From Collybia mongolica (Eukaryota; Basidiomycota; Agaricomycetes; Agaricales; Clitocybaceae), in contig JAAXNY010000001.1 in assembly GCA_013420905.1 (NCBI GenBank), forward strand, positions 1,178,001-1,242,000: DNA of 64,000 nucleotides, written 5' to 3'. The position numbers were made by a program, and so were the translations under genes. Shown piece by piece: positions 1-15,255 of the stretch. Positions within the stretch are counted from its first letter, which is position 1. Every line of letters begins with the position of its first letter. The notes below the pieces were generated by a model. It made no database searches and was not told the origin of the DNA. It saw only the letters and a list, made by a program, of their open reading frames with translations.

Positions 1-771
1 CGACCTACAGTTGTGCCAGCCTGTCCTTGGATGGAAAGCTCTGACCTTGCTCTTCGCTTGACTGCTATTTCTAGTCCGGCAAAACCTTCCCCGAAGGCCG
101 ACGCAACTCTCCGGCTGAGGCTCGTGCGGACCCGAACTTCAGTATTAAAAACTCCTTCCGATTCATCGCTGGCAATCGAGCTCGTGGCTACCTTTGTGTG
201 GGCTTTTTGCCACAGATTCGGCTTTGATTTGGGAGTCGATAATCGGCACGTTAACTAAAAGTTCTGTTCTTATGGTGCTCCGTAAACCCTTCGCTTGGAA
301 GCCACACAACCCCCAACTTCGCCCAGTTCCAACAGGCCCCAGATTTAGCGAGATCATCTCTTACCTACTTGGCGGAGCCAGTCCCAGGATCAACTCCCTC
401 CCCCGAAAGAAAAAAAAAAAAAAGGAAGAGTTTCCTATCCGGGAATAATATACGTGTTTTAACCAAGTAGCGTCTTGTTATCATCCGGGATGTCACCGTT
501 AGGTTCTAATTTTCATCACTTACGCACGGACATCAGTCCGCGGGTTCTTTAGCATCTAATGCTGACACAGTCATTTTGTCTCTCGCCTTTGACGAGACCC
601 TACAAGAAATCTGACTTTGTCGCCGCGAGTCCCGGATCCACCTTTGGCATTTCCTCAATCAGCACAACATCACACGCCGTGATCTTCTGTAACCACTCCA
701 TCGGTTGAATCCGTCTCTTCAGCCTCTATAACCTCTCCCTTTCATTTCTAGGACGACGCATTTTTCTCCCC
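1..771. other. Left-edge intergenic region and hydrolase promoter
   Basis: No gene is recognised here. Short open frames overlap on both strands without conserved motifs. A poly-A run lies at about 409-423. Pyrimidine-rich sequence precedes the ATG at 772, with a weak CTATAA motif near 724-730, as expected for a fungal promoter and 5' leader. Confidence 0.5.
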
Positions 772-2286
772 ATGCCTCGCGTCAAATTCGACACGCCAAC
801 AGGACCTCTTGACGTCAACTATGTAATATCGACACCCACGAACCCTAATAGTCCCGGAATAAATGAAGAACTACCATCCATACTCCTCATTCACTCTGGG
901 TACATTGCGCAGGAAATCTTTGAGCGTGCGTTTTTTTCTCTCTGTGTTGGGGACTAACGGCGTGGTTCGAACTGACAATGTTCGAAACACAGCGCAATTC
1001 GCGGACCCGGCTCTGAGAATGCGTTTTAATCTCATCACATACGATATGCGCTCCTGGGGTACAACGGTTGGACGAGTAGAGAGAAGTGTCTATACTCCGA
1101 AGACGGCAGCTGATGACGTCGTCAGGTTCTTGGTAAGGACATTTTTCACTTACATAAAGAGCCGGGGGGCGTTTCTGACGACAATCTTAACACAAAAGGA
1201 CGCACTCGATCTTCCACCTCTACACGTGTTCTCCATCTCTATCGGGTGTACAGTAGCCCTCGAATTAACAGTAGCCCGTCCGAAACGAGTGCTGTCGCTG
1301 ACGCTCTGCTCACCCCTTCCAACGCATGAGGTAAGCCTCTTACCGGTGTATACGCCTTGCACATGTGTTCTTTTGCAGCGCCGAGACTGGCTTCTATTCC
1401 CAAAGTCACGCTAACACCTCTTCTCTTCCCCTCTAGCCAGAGGATATCGCAGAAGGGAGACACCAAGTTTACCGCTATTGGTCGCAAAGCTTCAATCATG
1501 ACGGTACCACCCCTCCTGGTGAACCGTTGCCGGCCGATTTGGATATCTTGGAAGACTTGAAGCGCGGGTCACAGGAGCTTATGTTTAACGACCAAATCAG
1601 CCGACTGACAGAGGCGTGAGTATAATCGCTTGTAGGCGTATATCAGCTGACCTCCTCCCTTATGTATAGAATGACTCAGACAGCTATAGAACATGCAGTC
1701 AATAATTGGGCCGGAACTCCAGAAAAACTTGCTGTCTCTTACACAGTAAATGTCGAATGGTTCCTCCATAGGGAACCAATCCCTAAAGAGACTCTTTCGA
1801 AGGTTTGTGTTCGAACACCCCTACCGGTTTCTCATGCTGTAATCTTCGATTTCTGGCAGGTTAACTGTCCTGTAACCATAATTCACTGCGCGGACGACAT
1901 CGCCTATCACTTGCGATATGCTCAGGAGTTTCAGGATACACTGCGAGGAGCCGGGGTCCAAGATGTTGCTCTATGTCAGATTGCTGGGCCACATTTTGGC
2001 AGTGTCGTCAACGCGGAAGCGTGAGTTCTGGACCACCGTTCCCAGCGGATATAATGAATTCACAGCCGTTACCTATGATTCTAGACTTAACCCCATTCTG
2101 GTCGACACTGTCCTATCTGCTTCCTCCGCTGGAAAATACGCCTTTGGGCACACTGACCCTGATACGCTTCGACTTGAGGGGAGTGTGGTAACTCCCTTTG
2201 CCGAAATACTTGCTCGTTATGGATATGACCCGTTGAAGGGCGACGAAGACTCGGATGATGATGACGATATCATCATAACGCGGTAG
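772..2286 (+). CDS. Alpha/beta-hydrolase fold protein
   Basis: Predicted serine hydrolase of unknown substrate, probably cytosolic because no signal peptide is visible. The model starts at ATG 772. Exon 1 ends at 925 and exon 2 begins at 993, giving the joined segment FEPQFADPALRMRFNL, typical of this family just after strand 4. Further short introns lie near 1130-1200, 1330-1437, 1617-1670, 1803-1859 and 2020-2083. The nucleophile elbow reads VFSISIGC near 1230-1255, with the family Gly before Ser replaced by Ser. A candidate acid is the Asp in HCADD (about 1890). The candidate His is in GPHFG (about 1990). The C-terminus is a run of acidic residues followed by DIIITR. The frame is open in every exon, so it looks intact. 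Exact enzyme activity cannot be told from sequence. Confidence 0.75.
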
Positions 2287-2969
2287 GGAAACTGGGACTT
2301 ACGAGTGTCGTTACTAGTCCTGTTTCCTTGTGATAACAGTGGCCACCCAGATTTATACTATATGCTTACAACTAGACAATCAACGGGCGCTGGTTAGTCC
2401 ATGAGGTGCCGTACATGATATAGTTATTTAATTTAGCTCACATAATTACAGAGTCTTACAATCTTGCGTCTTGTAACGCGGTACTTATTCCAGACCGTAA
2501 TACGTATGTACATTAATAAAGGAACAACGTGTGGGGCAAACTTGGAATGTCGATTTCCATTACTGGCATCTGCCAGGACAGCCGCTTTATAATCGTTCTC
2601 AGGTATATATTTTATTCATCCGGTTTTTATCCTACCGAGCGCGCATCTCGTTTAGTTAATCATGGCTTCTTCGTCTGTTGCACACGGATAGCCGACATTG
2701 TGGCGTCGGTTATTATTTCGCGACAGTCTTGGTCAACAAGAGCACGTGTGTTACCTGGCGCACAGCCACAAAAGGCAACACTTGTCATTGCAACGGCCGT
2801 GACGGCAACACAACTTGCACATCACTGTGGTAAGTAGAAGATCTATGGCGGCAGTAGAAATTATAATCACTCTTTGCAGGCTCAATAACTCCGTGGGTTG
2901 AAAAGGCGCCTATGCAAACATGAGAGAAGATGTTTTAGAGTATTGTTAACTCGAAGCTCACATCGAATC
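2287..2969. other. Intergenic, with a possible small Cys-rich coding segment
   Basis: Between the hydrolase stop and GPI3. On the + strand about 2694-2833 one frame carries six Cys in about 45 codons (CGVGYYF, TCVTW, TCHCNG, TTCTSLW). It ends at a stop that overlaps a perfect GTAAGT donor, with a candidate TTTGCAG acceptor at about 2879. No convincing start or signal peptide was found, so it is not called as a gene. Confidence 0.3.
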
Positions 2970-4855
2970 ATGGACCCAATATCTATCGCGTAGGATTCCT
3001 GGAGCTTTTCTTCTAAAGATGTTCTAATATACGTTTTCAGAATGATATCTGACTTCTTCCACCCGAACGTCGGTGGGGTGGAAAACCATATCTATATGTT
3101 AAGCGCAAATCTCATTCGTAAAGGGCACAAGGTGGGACTCTGAAGTTAGATATACAGGGGAAATATTGAGTTGGGGAATGCACAGGTCATTGTCATCACG
3201 CATAGCCATGCTCCCGACCGTGTTGGGGTCCGCTGGCTACTGCCTTCTCTCAAGGTTTATTATATCCCCTTCCTTCCAATTGCATCATCTGCCACGTTGC
3301 CCAACTTTTTCACGTCGCTACCCTACCTCCGGACGATTCTACTGCGGGAACATATCCATCTCATCCATGCACATGCAAGTCTCTCGTCCATCGGCCATGA
3401 AGGTATCCTACACTCCCATCTGATGGGTATTCGTACCGTCTTCACGGACCACAGTCTATTTGGGTTTGACGATGCGGCAAGCATCCTGACCAACAAATTG
3501 TTGGTTGGAACTCTTCGCAATGTCGATGCCGTGATTTGCGTGTCACACACTGGGTAAATTATTCAACCAAGATTTATTCCATACCTTACTCTGACCTGCA
3601 GGCGTGAAAACACCGTGCTCCGTGGAGAGCTTTTCGAAAGGTCCGAAGATGAACCACCGAGACTAGTCGTCAGGAAGAGTGTCTACGTGATCCCCAACGC
3701 CCTCGTGGCCGATCAGTTCAAACCCGGTCCCCCAAGATCCACCGAGACCAGTGAGTCCTGTGCTTTTTTGCAATCGGGGTTCAATTTCTCAACCACGCAC
3801 AGTAAACATCATTGTCCTCTCGCGTCTAGCATACCGCAAAGGCATCGATCTACTCGTCGCTACCGCCCCCCGAATATGTGCCGCTTTCCCAAACGTCAAA
3901 TTCATAATCGGTATGTAAAAGCGGCTCCCTTCTGCCAATACGTACCAAACATAGGCGAATCGCAGGCGGAGATGGACCGAAACTCATTGACCTACTCCAA
4001 ATGAGGGAGAAATATCTCCTCCAGGACCGAATAGAGCTTCTTGGGCCCGTCCGCCACGGGGACGTCCGATCCGTGAATATCTCTCCTTCGTCTACGGGTG
4101 GTCTATCCGGCTGACTCAGTGCAGGTCCTGAACCAAGGTGCAATATTTATGAATACATCACTGACGGAGTCTTTCGGAATTGCCATCCTCGAGGCCGCGT
4201 GCGCCGGCCTCTACGTTGTATCCACAAGGGTAGGGGGCGTACCAGAGATTCTTCCGCAAGATATGATCAGCTTCGCTGCCCCCGAGGAAGATGGTAGGTC
4301 TGCTATTTCTAACGCTATCGTGTATATTTACACTACCCGTGCTCAGATGTGGTTCGCGCAATCTCCGAAGCGATTGATATCGTAGCGGCTGGAAAACACG
4401 ACCCCTTGCGCGCTCACAAACGTGTGCGGACATTTTACAACTGGGAAGATGTTGCTACTCGTACCGAGGTCGTTTACGATGCGGTTATCAAGTCTCCACA
4501 GATGGAATTGTGGGAACGGATACAACGGCAAGTCTAGTCAATGCTCATTGTATTCTGTAGTTGTTGATACCCATATGTGCCCAGCACAATGCAACTCGGC
4601 CCTTTCGCAGGACCAATCTACACAATCATACTGATTGTTGATTGTGTCTTCTTCATGTTCCTGGAGTGGTGGATGCCGCGTGAGGACCTGGACTTTGTCA
4701 ATCATCATTGGGACCAGGCAAACTACAATGAAGTCTGTTCATTCCTTGCCTTGTCTTGTAAGCCTCGATTCATAACATGCCTAAACAGGTCATTGAGGAA
4801 GAGAAAATTAGGATCGGAGACTGGTCACCCAACTCCAGCCGCAGAAATTAAATAG
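2970..4855 (+). CDS. GPI3: GPI-GlcNAc transferase catalytic subunit (PIG-A/Gpi3)
   Basis: Catalytic subunit of the ER complex that moves GlcNAc from UDP-GlcNAc to phosphatidylinositol, the first step of GPI-anchor synthesis. Exons read: 2970-2989, 3041-3131, 3186-3553, 3602-3750, 3803-3910, 3966-4072, 4125-4293, 4347-4527, then 4585 onward. The tiny first exon supplies MDPISIA, joined to [16 protein letters not shown], the family's N-terminal motif. The GT4 donor-binding motif E-x7-E is seen as ESFGIAILE, with VGGVPEILP after it. A C-terminal membrane helix ([19 protein letters not shown]) anchors it in the ER. The intron at 4528-4584 is GC-AG. Reading through to 4855 gives 487 aa, close to human PIG-A (484). 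A last intron from 4758 would instead end the protein near 4797. Identification is firm; only the last 30 residues are uncertain. Confidence 0.92.
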
Positions 4856-4996
4856 TTTGTTGAATAAATTGTTGAAATAACTAGGATTCTGAGTTGCGAT
4901 GTCCAAAAGATGTACATAGTCGCCGTAATCGCGATAGGGATACTTGGACGATACTATCGAAAAGAAACATAAGGATGCTCCAAGTGGTCGCTGAAT

Positions 4997-7900
4997 TCAA
5001 GGAGGACCACCCCTTCGCATTTTCCTGACCTTTCCGCTACGCCGACGGGCTTTTTTATCGTACCCATCATCTTCGAACGAGGTGTCCATCATAAGGCCCT
5101 GTCGATCACTCATCATTTCCTCCCTATCCCTTTTGGATGGAACTTGAACTCGGTCACGCAGGGATGGAGGGGGACTGTCCACCGGAGTGTCACCGTTGTG
5201 GTCCAACGACAACCTGTCCAGCAAAGATCCACCTCGCCTAAGGGTCTCGGGCCGCTGAGGGGCTTCATATTCTTGAGAGAGGTGCGATGCTTCATCATCG
5301 ATATCCATCCTCAGAGTACTATCTCCGGAGAGCTGTGATACCGACTGGGGCCTGCGAATACGGGATGGGCGGCCGCCACGCATGTCGGTGTCGCCCCGAG
5401 CTTGGTCATTAAACGTCCGTGAAAATGGAGGATCATTGAATCGATGTGAGTCTCGAGGCTCACCCCATCCAGGACGGATAGGTCCCGAATCAGGACGGTC
5501 ATCTTTCCAATGAGTTTCGGAGTGTATGACATTGTGACCGCGATGCAGAGCAGGATTTGGTGGCAGAGCATGTTGTTGGCGGACAGGCTCAGGGTAATGT
5601 CCTTTGTACGGCTCACTCAGCCTTCTCTCAAGGCTTCCACTACGGCGAACACCTGGCTCCCCAAATCCTTCTCTGTGAGGGGCAGGTCCCTCATCCCGGT
5701 GTAGCATTGAACGATCGTCAACTTTGTAGGGAGGGCCATGATCCCTCTGTTGGATTGAGAGGTCTTCATACCGACGCGCCACGTCTCTCGGAGTCCACGT
5801 TGGAGATGTTTGTGGGGGTTCATTGAGAATTGGGGGCGTTATGCCTTGGTGTTGATCATAGTGCGGACGAGAGAGACCGCGCGGTGGAGATGGTTCACGA
5901 GGCGTCCATGTCCTGGGAGGCGCCCTTCCCAAATTCAATGTGGGGGCCTGATTGTAACGGCCCTGTAACTTTTTTAGACATTGTATCAATACAAACAAAA
6001 CTTATACATACTTGATTGCCACGATTTACATATCCGCCATCTCGACGGCCTCTATTATTATCATGGGCACTGGTAGACTCCACAGGCGACAACTGTCGCG
6101 GCTCCAGCTACACAATGTCATGTTAGTACGGGGAAAACCATGGGTACAAGGTGATTCACCACAGGGCTATTTTCGCGTTGACGGGGCGCCCCATTCTCGG
6201 ATCTTCCAGGACGATATTCCACCGGGGGTTTTTCGTTGTAAATAGGCTGTGGGTGATATCAGGGGAGTTGCATGACCAATACGAAATGGAAACACACTCT
6301 TTCATAGGTTTCTTTGTGAGGTGGAGGTGCCCCACGTACTCTCATATTTCGCACCGGTTCCATGTTTGCAGCACTAATACCAGGTGGCGGGCCGGCGTTC
6401 GTTATGTACGTTTTTCCTGGAGGAGGTGCTCCAAGCACCACGGGAGGCTTTCTGCTGGTTCCGATAGGGGCACTGTTCGTGCCAGAGGGCTTGAGGTATC
6501 CAGATGGAGGGGGTCTATTGTAGTCATTAAGACGGGGTCTTGGTTCGCGTCGGCCCTGAAATGGGTTCAATCAACACCGAGAAACCAGGACAATTCTGTG
6601 CATACCGAGCTCCTATCCATTGGATGCGCATGATGGTCAAACTCATATTCTCTCCTTGCGTTGCTATCATTTACCCTTCCTTGGATATGTGGTGGTGGTG
6701 AACGATCCCTCAGTCTATTCCCCGCACTAGGGCCATATCCAAAAGGTGTTGACGGCGACGTCGAATGAGAAGCATAGCCGCTCCCTGATGTCGAAACAGA
6801 TGGTTTTGCCATGGCTCTGGGCCCTCTGGGCAGCGCATCGCCTGCAGAATCAGCTTCTCTGTCGGCATACATCCCGGAACCTACGCGAAGCCCTACCTCA
6901 TCGTCGGGTTTCCTGGACGATGGCGAAGGAGGAATCCTAGAAGTAGAAGGGTGATCATCAACATCAACAGCCATGATATTCTCGGACGGGGGAAAAGGAT
7001 GGGAGGACGCCGTTCCCGACAGTCGTCTCTCTCCTCGCCTATCTCGATCATTACCACTGCCGCTTGCATGTGAGGGACCCACGGTCCGAGAGCCAGAAGG
7101 CTCTCGGCCTTGATTTTGAGGGGGGTAGCGAGGCCCAGAGGGAGGACCATTGATGGTGATGCTGTTTGCGTTAGTAGCCCTCTGGTCACGAGGTCCCAAC
7201 GGAAGGATATTTGATGACAGCAAAGGTGATAGTTGCAGTTGAGGGTGGTGTTGAGTCTGGGAAACGGGGCCTTTGTCGCTATGGATTGCCCATTGTGGTG
7301 GCTGACTGGCCACCTCACGAAACCTCGCCGATTGAGGTGGCAACGGTACTCTCTTGGGGCCTAAACACAATGCATACAAGAAGCAAGGGATCGCAACAGT
7401 GAAGGTCGGGAGAAAGGGGAAAGAGGCAGGCAGGCCGTCGGCATGAGGTCCAAAGGTGGGTGGGAGAGTACGTACGTGCTTCAGATGAAGGTGATGACCT
7501 CCCAAATTCAGAGGACGATAGACCACGGTCCTTATCGTATTCACGTTCGTCCGCACGTGTGTGTTTGTTGGGGTAACGCGAAGGTCCGAGGCCATCTGCA
7601 CTGATAACCTGTTGTAAGTTAGAAGGCATAGTAAGTTCTGCGCGCGCAGTCTCATGCGGGTGAGGCTTGTCTTGGGGAGCAAGGATGTCATCCGGAACGT
7701 ATATGTCGTCCTCAAGTCGGGTGCGAGACGTCACCGCTGCCGCTGCCGCTGCTTCTGGAGTCGAAAAAGATGCGATCAGCGATGAGAGCACCGGCGATGT
7801 CGCAGCTGTAGGTCGATCGAAGCGGGAAGGTCGCTCTCTTCTCCGTGGCGGTTGTACTCCCTGTGTCGAACCGGGAGGAGAAGCGCTTTGCGTCGGTGTT

Positions 7901-9795
7901 TGTTCAGCATCATGCTGTGCTTGATACGCCTGGTCGCGGTCGGAAATATGCGGAGGGGGGGACCTAGTTCCTGTATAATTTCAACAGATATAAAGGGGAT
8001 GAAGAAAGACATGAGGGTGATAGTATACATTGAGTGAAAGATATAAAAAAAAGGGGGGAAAACAGGCAGTCCATGATGAGCGTCCTTGAGTCGATTACGA
8101 GAGGGTAGGAGAGAAGCCGAGGACAATATAATGGATAATGGGGGAAGCAATAGCACACGGTGCGCAGTCTTAACCAAGCTTTCTAAATTAAGCCTGGAAT
8201 ACCACATCGCCCACGTCTGGGGGAGTGCTTGCGCGACCATGGCCGTGCTTGAACACGAGAGGTGGAGATAGGGATGTGATGAGGCGGACAACGTACTGGG
8301 AGCGGTCATGTTTTGTGTTCGATTCTCGCGCATTTCCACCATTTGGGGGCGTCCATGCTCTCTGTTTCGACCCCGTGTGCTTCCATTCCTGCGCACGGTT
8401 GGCCTTTCCTCGAATAAGGGTGCTTCGAAAGGCAGGTCAGCACCTTGATGTTGCTGGCGCGGTGGACGGCGAGATGGTTGTTGATAATCATTGAAGTCGT
8501 TAGGCGCTTCTGAAGTCGCTGGGCCCCAATTGCCACGTGACGAGTCATAATCCGCTTGTGGATCACGACTTCTCTGCGTAGCTATATCTGTGTCAGTATT
8601 TGGAGGACGCCCACCACGGCTGGATCGTGTACCCCGTGAAGGGCGGGAATCCCGACTTCGAAGAGGATTTGAGGTTATGACAGGAGATGGCGAAAGGGAC
8701 CTTTCACGTTCACGAGAACGATGCGGATCCGCCGGGGGGGTAAACGACCTTTCAGGTTGCGGGTTAAAGCGAGGGTCCACGTCGTTGCGATCCCCGCGCC
8801 TACTTTTCTCAACGAGAGTAGGGTCATCTTCTGCACCCGGAGGTCGGTAATGGCGATCCTTGTAAGAAAGCCCTGAATTAGGACCAGAGGACGGTTTTTG
8901 ACTATCTGAAATGTCAAGTTGTCCTTGCGGCAGCGCACGATTGGATCGGAGCTCCTGCGGGTGTGAAAGGTCAGAAACAGGAGGACTGAGTGATCTGTCT
9001 CCCGTGGACATGATGCTGCCACGGCGGCGGCGCGTATTGCCACTACGGGAAGTGGAAGTAGAGCTGCTCACGGGACGGGACCAGGTGGATTCTTGCGTTT
9101 GAATGTTATAGTAATAGATTTCACGACCACCACCTCGAGGATGTCGTACTTCCCAGCCCGGGGGCAAAGGAGCTACGTCTGAGTCGACAGGTCCAGACGA
9201 AGAAGACTTTCCACCACCTGCATTTAACATGTAAGTATTGATACTGCTCGAATTTATCGGTAATCTCACTGCGACCCGTTGTTCTCGTAGACATGGCGGT
9301 TGCTTCGACAATGGATGGATGAGAAGGGTGCAGGAAAGGAACAGTGGTGACAACTGGTTTTGGTGGAAGGGCGTGGGTGATCCTGGTAGTGCTTGTGAAT
9401 GATTGAGAGCGCTGGGGGGATTTCTGATTTGCAGAGCCTTGACTCCTGTGGGGTGAACCTGAAGAAGAGTTCAACTGAGTGGTCGAGGAATCCTCTCTTC
9501 TCAAATCCGTTGACGAATGGGGCCGTTGTTGGCCACTATCCTGGCTAGTGAGTTTGGGGGTTGAGCCTTGTTTGTTATCAGCGTCGTTTGCGGCGTTGGA
9601 CTGCTCTTCTTGAAAATCATAGCGGTCCCGCTCATCTTCATCTTCTCCCAGAGAAACTGAATCCTCAACATCGTCCGCGTCGCCTGTAGTGCGTTTAGCA
9701 TTGAGGTCGGCTAAAGAAGCCTTCCGTTGCAGTTCCTGGTGTTGTTGCTCGTCATCTTCGTTTCCCCAGTCGAGAACTTCGTTTTCGTCTTCCAT
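4997..9795 (-). CDS. Large disordered WW-domain protein
   Basis: Starts at ATG 9795 with an acidic N-terminus (MEDENEVLDWGNEDDEQQ) and ends at TGA 4997. A single WW domain lies at about 9081-9167, with both signature Trp (LPPGWEV and STW) and the YYYN core. WW domains bind proline-rich partners. The rest is low complexity: Arg/Ser/Pro/Gly-rich with RS, RE and RG pairs and many SP sites, and a very basic end (KKARRRSGKVRKMRRGG). The composition suggests a nuclear RNA-processing or transcription-linked role, but this is inference. At least six exons are needed. One clear intron has donor GTGAGA just downstream (minus sense) of the ATTGR region and acceptor TGCAG before GGGKSSSS (about 9217-9266). 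Other junctions near 5.95, 6.2-6.6, 7.4 and 7.8-8.3 kb are unresolved, and the locus might hold two genes. Confidence 0.65.
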
Positions 9796-10018
9796 GGCCA
9801 CGATAAAGTACAAGGAGAAGGTGGGGGAACTTTGCGAATGGGTCAATTCTGAGAATTAAAACTCCGCTTAAATTTTCGCAAACTCGTGTCTTGCTGTCAC
9901 GGGCGAGTCAAGCCATTCGCAACAGCACTGGTGCTCATCATAATATACGTGCTGTATACTTTTTTCTCCGCTTTCCATACTGGCTCTGTTACACCGTCCA
10001 AGGCCAACCCATGCCACG

Positions 10019-11136
10019 ATGGTCCTCCCAACAAGCGTCACAGAAGGAAACTCTGGCCGGACACATGGATCCATTTCGCACCGCGTGCCTGTAATATTTA
10101 GAAGGCTTCATCGGTTCCAGCAAATGGTTTGCAGACCAAAATCGCATATGGCATGTCAGTAACTGAACTTGACGCCAGGACTTTGAGTTGGCCGCCTGGC
10201 AGTTGACATACCTCTGTCTGGCTCCTCGGAGAGTGTAAGTGTGAGCTTCGCTGATTTACAGTGTTTATGCCTGTGCTGACTCTCGCCGTTCAGATACAGA
10301 AATGTTTACTTCCATAAACGTCAGTCCAATCATACCTACTAACGCACAATCCTAATTTGAAACTGAACAGAAACCAAAAATACCTGGGCCCGAGACGACC
10401 CAGCCATCCTCGTTCTTATAGCCGCGTGTCTTTGCGGTGAGCGTTTTGGTTTGACCTGCCTTGCAACCATTTATATTCCCTATAGTGTCTGCTGTAGCAT
10501 GGGCCGTTGTCTATTCATACAGCTTCCTGGAGACAATTCAGCTGGCGTTTTTCATGATTATGCGAGATTACCTGCTCTCGGGGATTGTAATTGCCACGAT
10601 TCTCTGGTAATACAGTCATTCGCTCAGCCCTACTCCACATTAATATGCTGTCAGGTTTACCTCAAACCGTCTTCTCGTCTCTCCACCCTCCCATTCCACA
10701 CCTGCGGACTCAGCGGTCGAATGGGCGTACGCTTTTGACGTCCACACAAACGCATTCTTTCCTTTATATCTCGCTCTTTACCTTGCGCAGCTATTCCTTC
10801 TCCCTATCATAACCAAAGACAATTGGGTCTGCCTCTGGGTCGGAAATACACTATACCTGGCTGCGTACGTCTGTTCCTACTGCTTGCTCTACAGGTCTGA
10901 TAGTTTGACTCTCACAGCTTCGCACAGTACACGTATGGAATCTATCTCGGCCTAAATGGTATGTCAGGACCAGTTATCCCCGCGAGGCTAATTCTTAACG
11001 ACACACAGCCCTACCGTTTCTAATTCGGTCTGAATTGCTACTGTCCCCCCTCCTACCACTGTTTACAGCCTACATCATTTCTCTTCTTGGGTTCAATGTG
11101 GCCAAGAGTGTGCTTGTTGTCTACTTTGGATCATAG
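10019..11136 (+). CDS. UNC-50 / Gmh1 family Golgi membrane protein
   Basis: Multi-spanning inner-nuclear/Golgi membrane protein family; yeast Gmh1 binds the Arf-GEF Gea1/2, and animal UNC-50 acts in receptor trafficking. Eight exons join in frame: 10019-10126, 10179-10234, 10294-10319, 10371-10436, 10486-10606, 10655-10864, 10918-10958 and 11009-11136. They total 756 nt, or 251 aa, near human UNC50 (259). Diagnostic family motifs are FRRLHRFQQM, DFELAAWQ, PRRVYRNVYFHKQTKN, TWARDDPAILVL, WAYAFDVHTNAFFPLYL and VGNTLYLAA. About five or six hydrophobic helices follow the ARDDP motif. All introns are 50-60 nt GT...AG. The frame changes at most junctions, so no single reading frame shows the gene. 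No break or missing motif was seen. Confidence 0.93.
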
Positions 11137-11551
11137 TAGCAATGCTGTATTGTGTAATGGATAGCACCGTACTATAGACTCAGGTCCGCTTCTGATGATT
11201 GATCGCGTAAGGGTCAAGGGCAGATTGAGATTGCAAAACGCTGTACACTTCAAAGTTGTATATAAAGACTCCTACATATACCGAAACCCCTCTATTCGAG
11301 GACTTCTTTTAAGAACATAACGACCTCTTGAAACCCCGCTATTCGCCAAGTCCGCATTTCGAAAATATTGAGAGGCAAAACACGCGGCTACTAAATAAAT
11401 CTTTGAAATCGTGATTGCTTGCTTGTCACGTTCTAGTCTCCACCAGTTCCCTGTTTTCACAACTTACGACTCCTCATCCTCCATCCCCCCGAATCCCTGT
11501 GCAATAACGCTTATTCCATCTACTCGACGTCACCATATACGGGTCGGCACA
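11137..11551. promoter_or_regulatory. Promoter and 5' leader of calcineurin A
   Basis: Gap between the UNC-50 stop and the calcineurin ATG. TATATAAAG near 11260-11268 and a pyrimidine-rich stretch at 11430-11520 fit a fungal promoter and leader. No other gene is seen. Confidence 0.4.
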
Positions 11552-14149
<2,598 letters not shown>

Positions 14150-15255
14150 AGAGGAGAGTGTCATCAGTTTTGGGCCGGACGGGTAAAGGATGGGAGTGGG
14201 TCTTTTTTTGGACTGCTGCTCGTTGTTGTTTCCCGTTACTTCTAATTTCGATCATGTCAGTTATGCCCGAGTACCCAGTCCTTGGTCGCCGCGACCTCGT
14301 CATATTCCCCCTATTCTGGCATTTGCTCCCTCTTTATCAAGCACCGAGTCACACAGATATAATCCCTAACAGATCATGATCAGTATCGAAACACGTGTGG
14401 TATGTACGTTAGACGAGAAAATAACCTTGGGCCACTATACCATGTGGTTGTTGCAGAGGCGCGTGAGATGTTGGAGCATCGCTGCATGGTTTTGCTTCCA
14501 CTGACATTCAGTTCCTTTTAACCTCACCTGGACATTCCCCAAAGAAGATTATTCCTCACATGAATTTGAATAGCGTTGACGAAACCCAGGTGGCAATGAA
14601 AATAATTGGATTGTACATTAGGGACATTTTCCCAGCAGTCATGGCAAACGTGAAGTGTTCGAAGGTCTATACAGTATGTGTGGATGTTCCTGAACGGCAT
14701 GTTGATCGGATTTCAGAGACTTGTGTTGGAAAGGTGCCTAACGAAAGTCTTATCTCCTCATATACAAGTGGGTTCGAGGTGTCGTCGTCTTGGCCGTATG
14801 GTGGTATTTCTTGTGCCATGCAGAGTCCAAATCGGCCAACTAAAACCATAGGATGATCCAGCTGGGGATAATATGGAAGGTAGGACTCTTGGTAACAGGG
14901 CTCGAAATATGGTAGCAGAAGCGGGTGAGCCACGACTGATCGTTGATGCATGCGCCACTAACGCTACTTCGTGGAATTGACTCATTGTCCTCTGACTTTC
15001 TTTCCATGACTCTCATGCCAGGCAACCACATAGGGCTATCGTAGTCATAGTTCGATGTTAAGATTGATTAATATAGATAATAATAACGCTGGATTGAGTA
15101 TACGTATCATACATATCAAAAAGAAGAGTCACTGGTTACTACTGAAATCGAGCCTGACGTGTTTACTGTATTGACATCTGTCTCTGTCAATGAAAAATGG
15201 AAACGTACGGTAGAGAAGAACGCGCACCACTGCTCCCCATTAGCGAGCGCTTGTG
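14150..15255. other. Intergenic region with one copy of a dispersed block
   Basis: No confident gene. A block at about 14352-14440 resembles about 15962-16050 closely; a 26-bp core at 14375-14400 differs by one base from 15987-16012. A weaker match lies at about 45876-45925. Short frames on the minus strand at 14667-15031 have no recognised motif. Confidence 0.4.
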
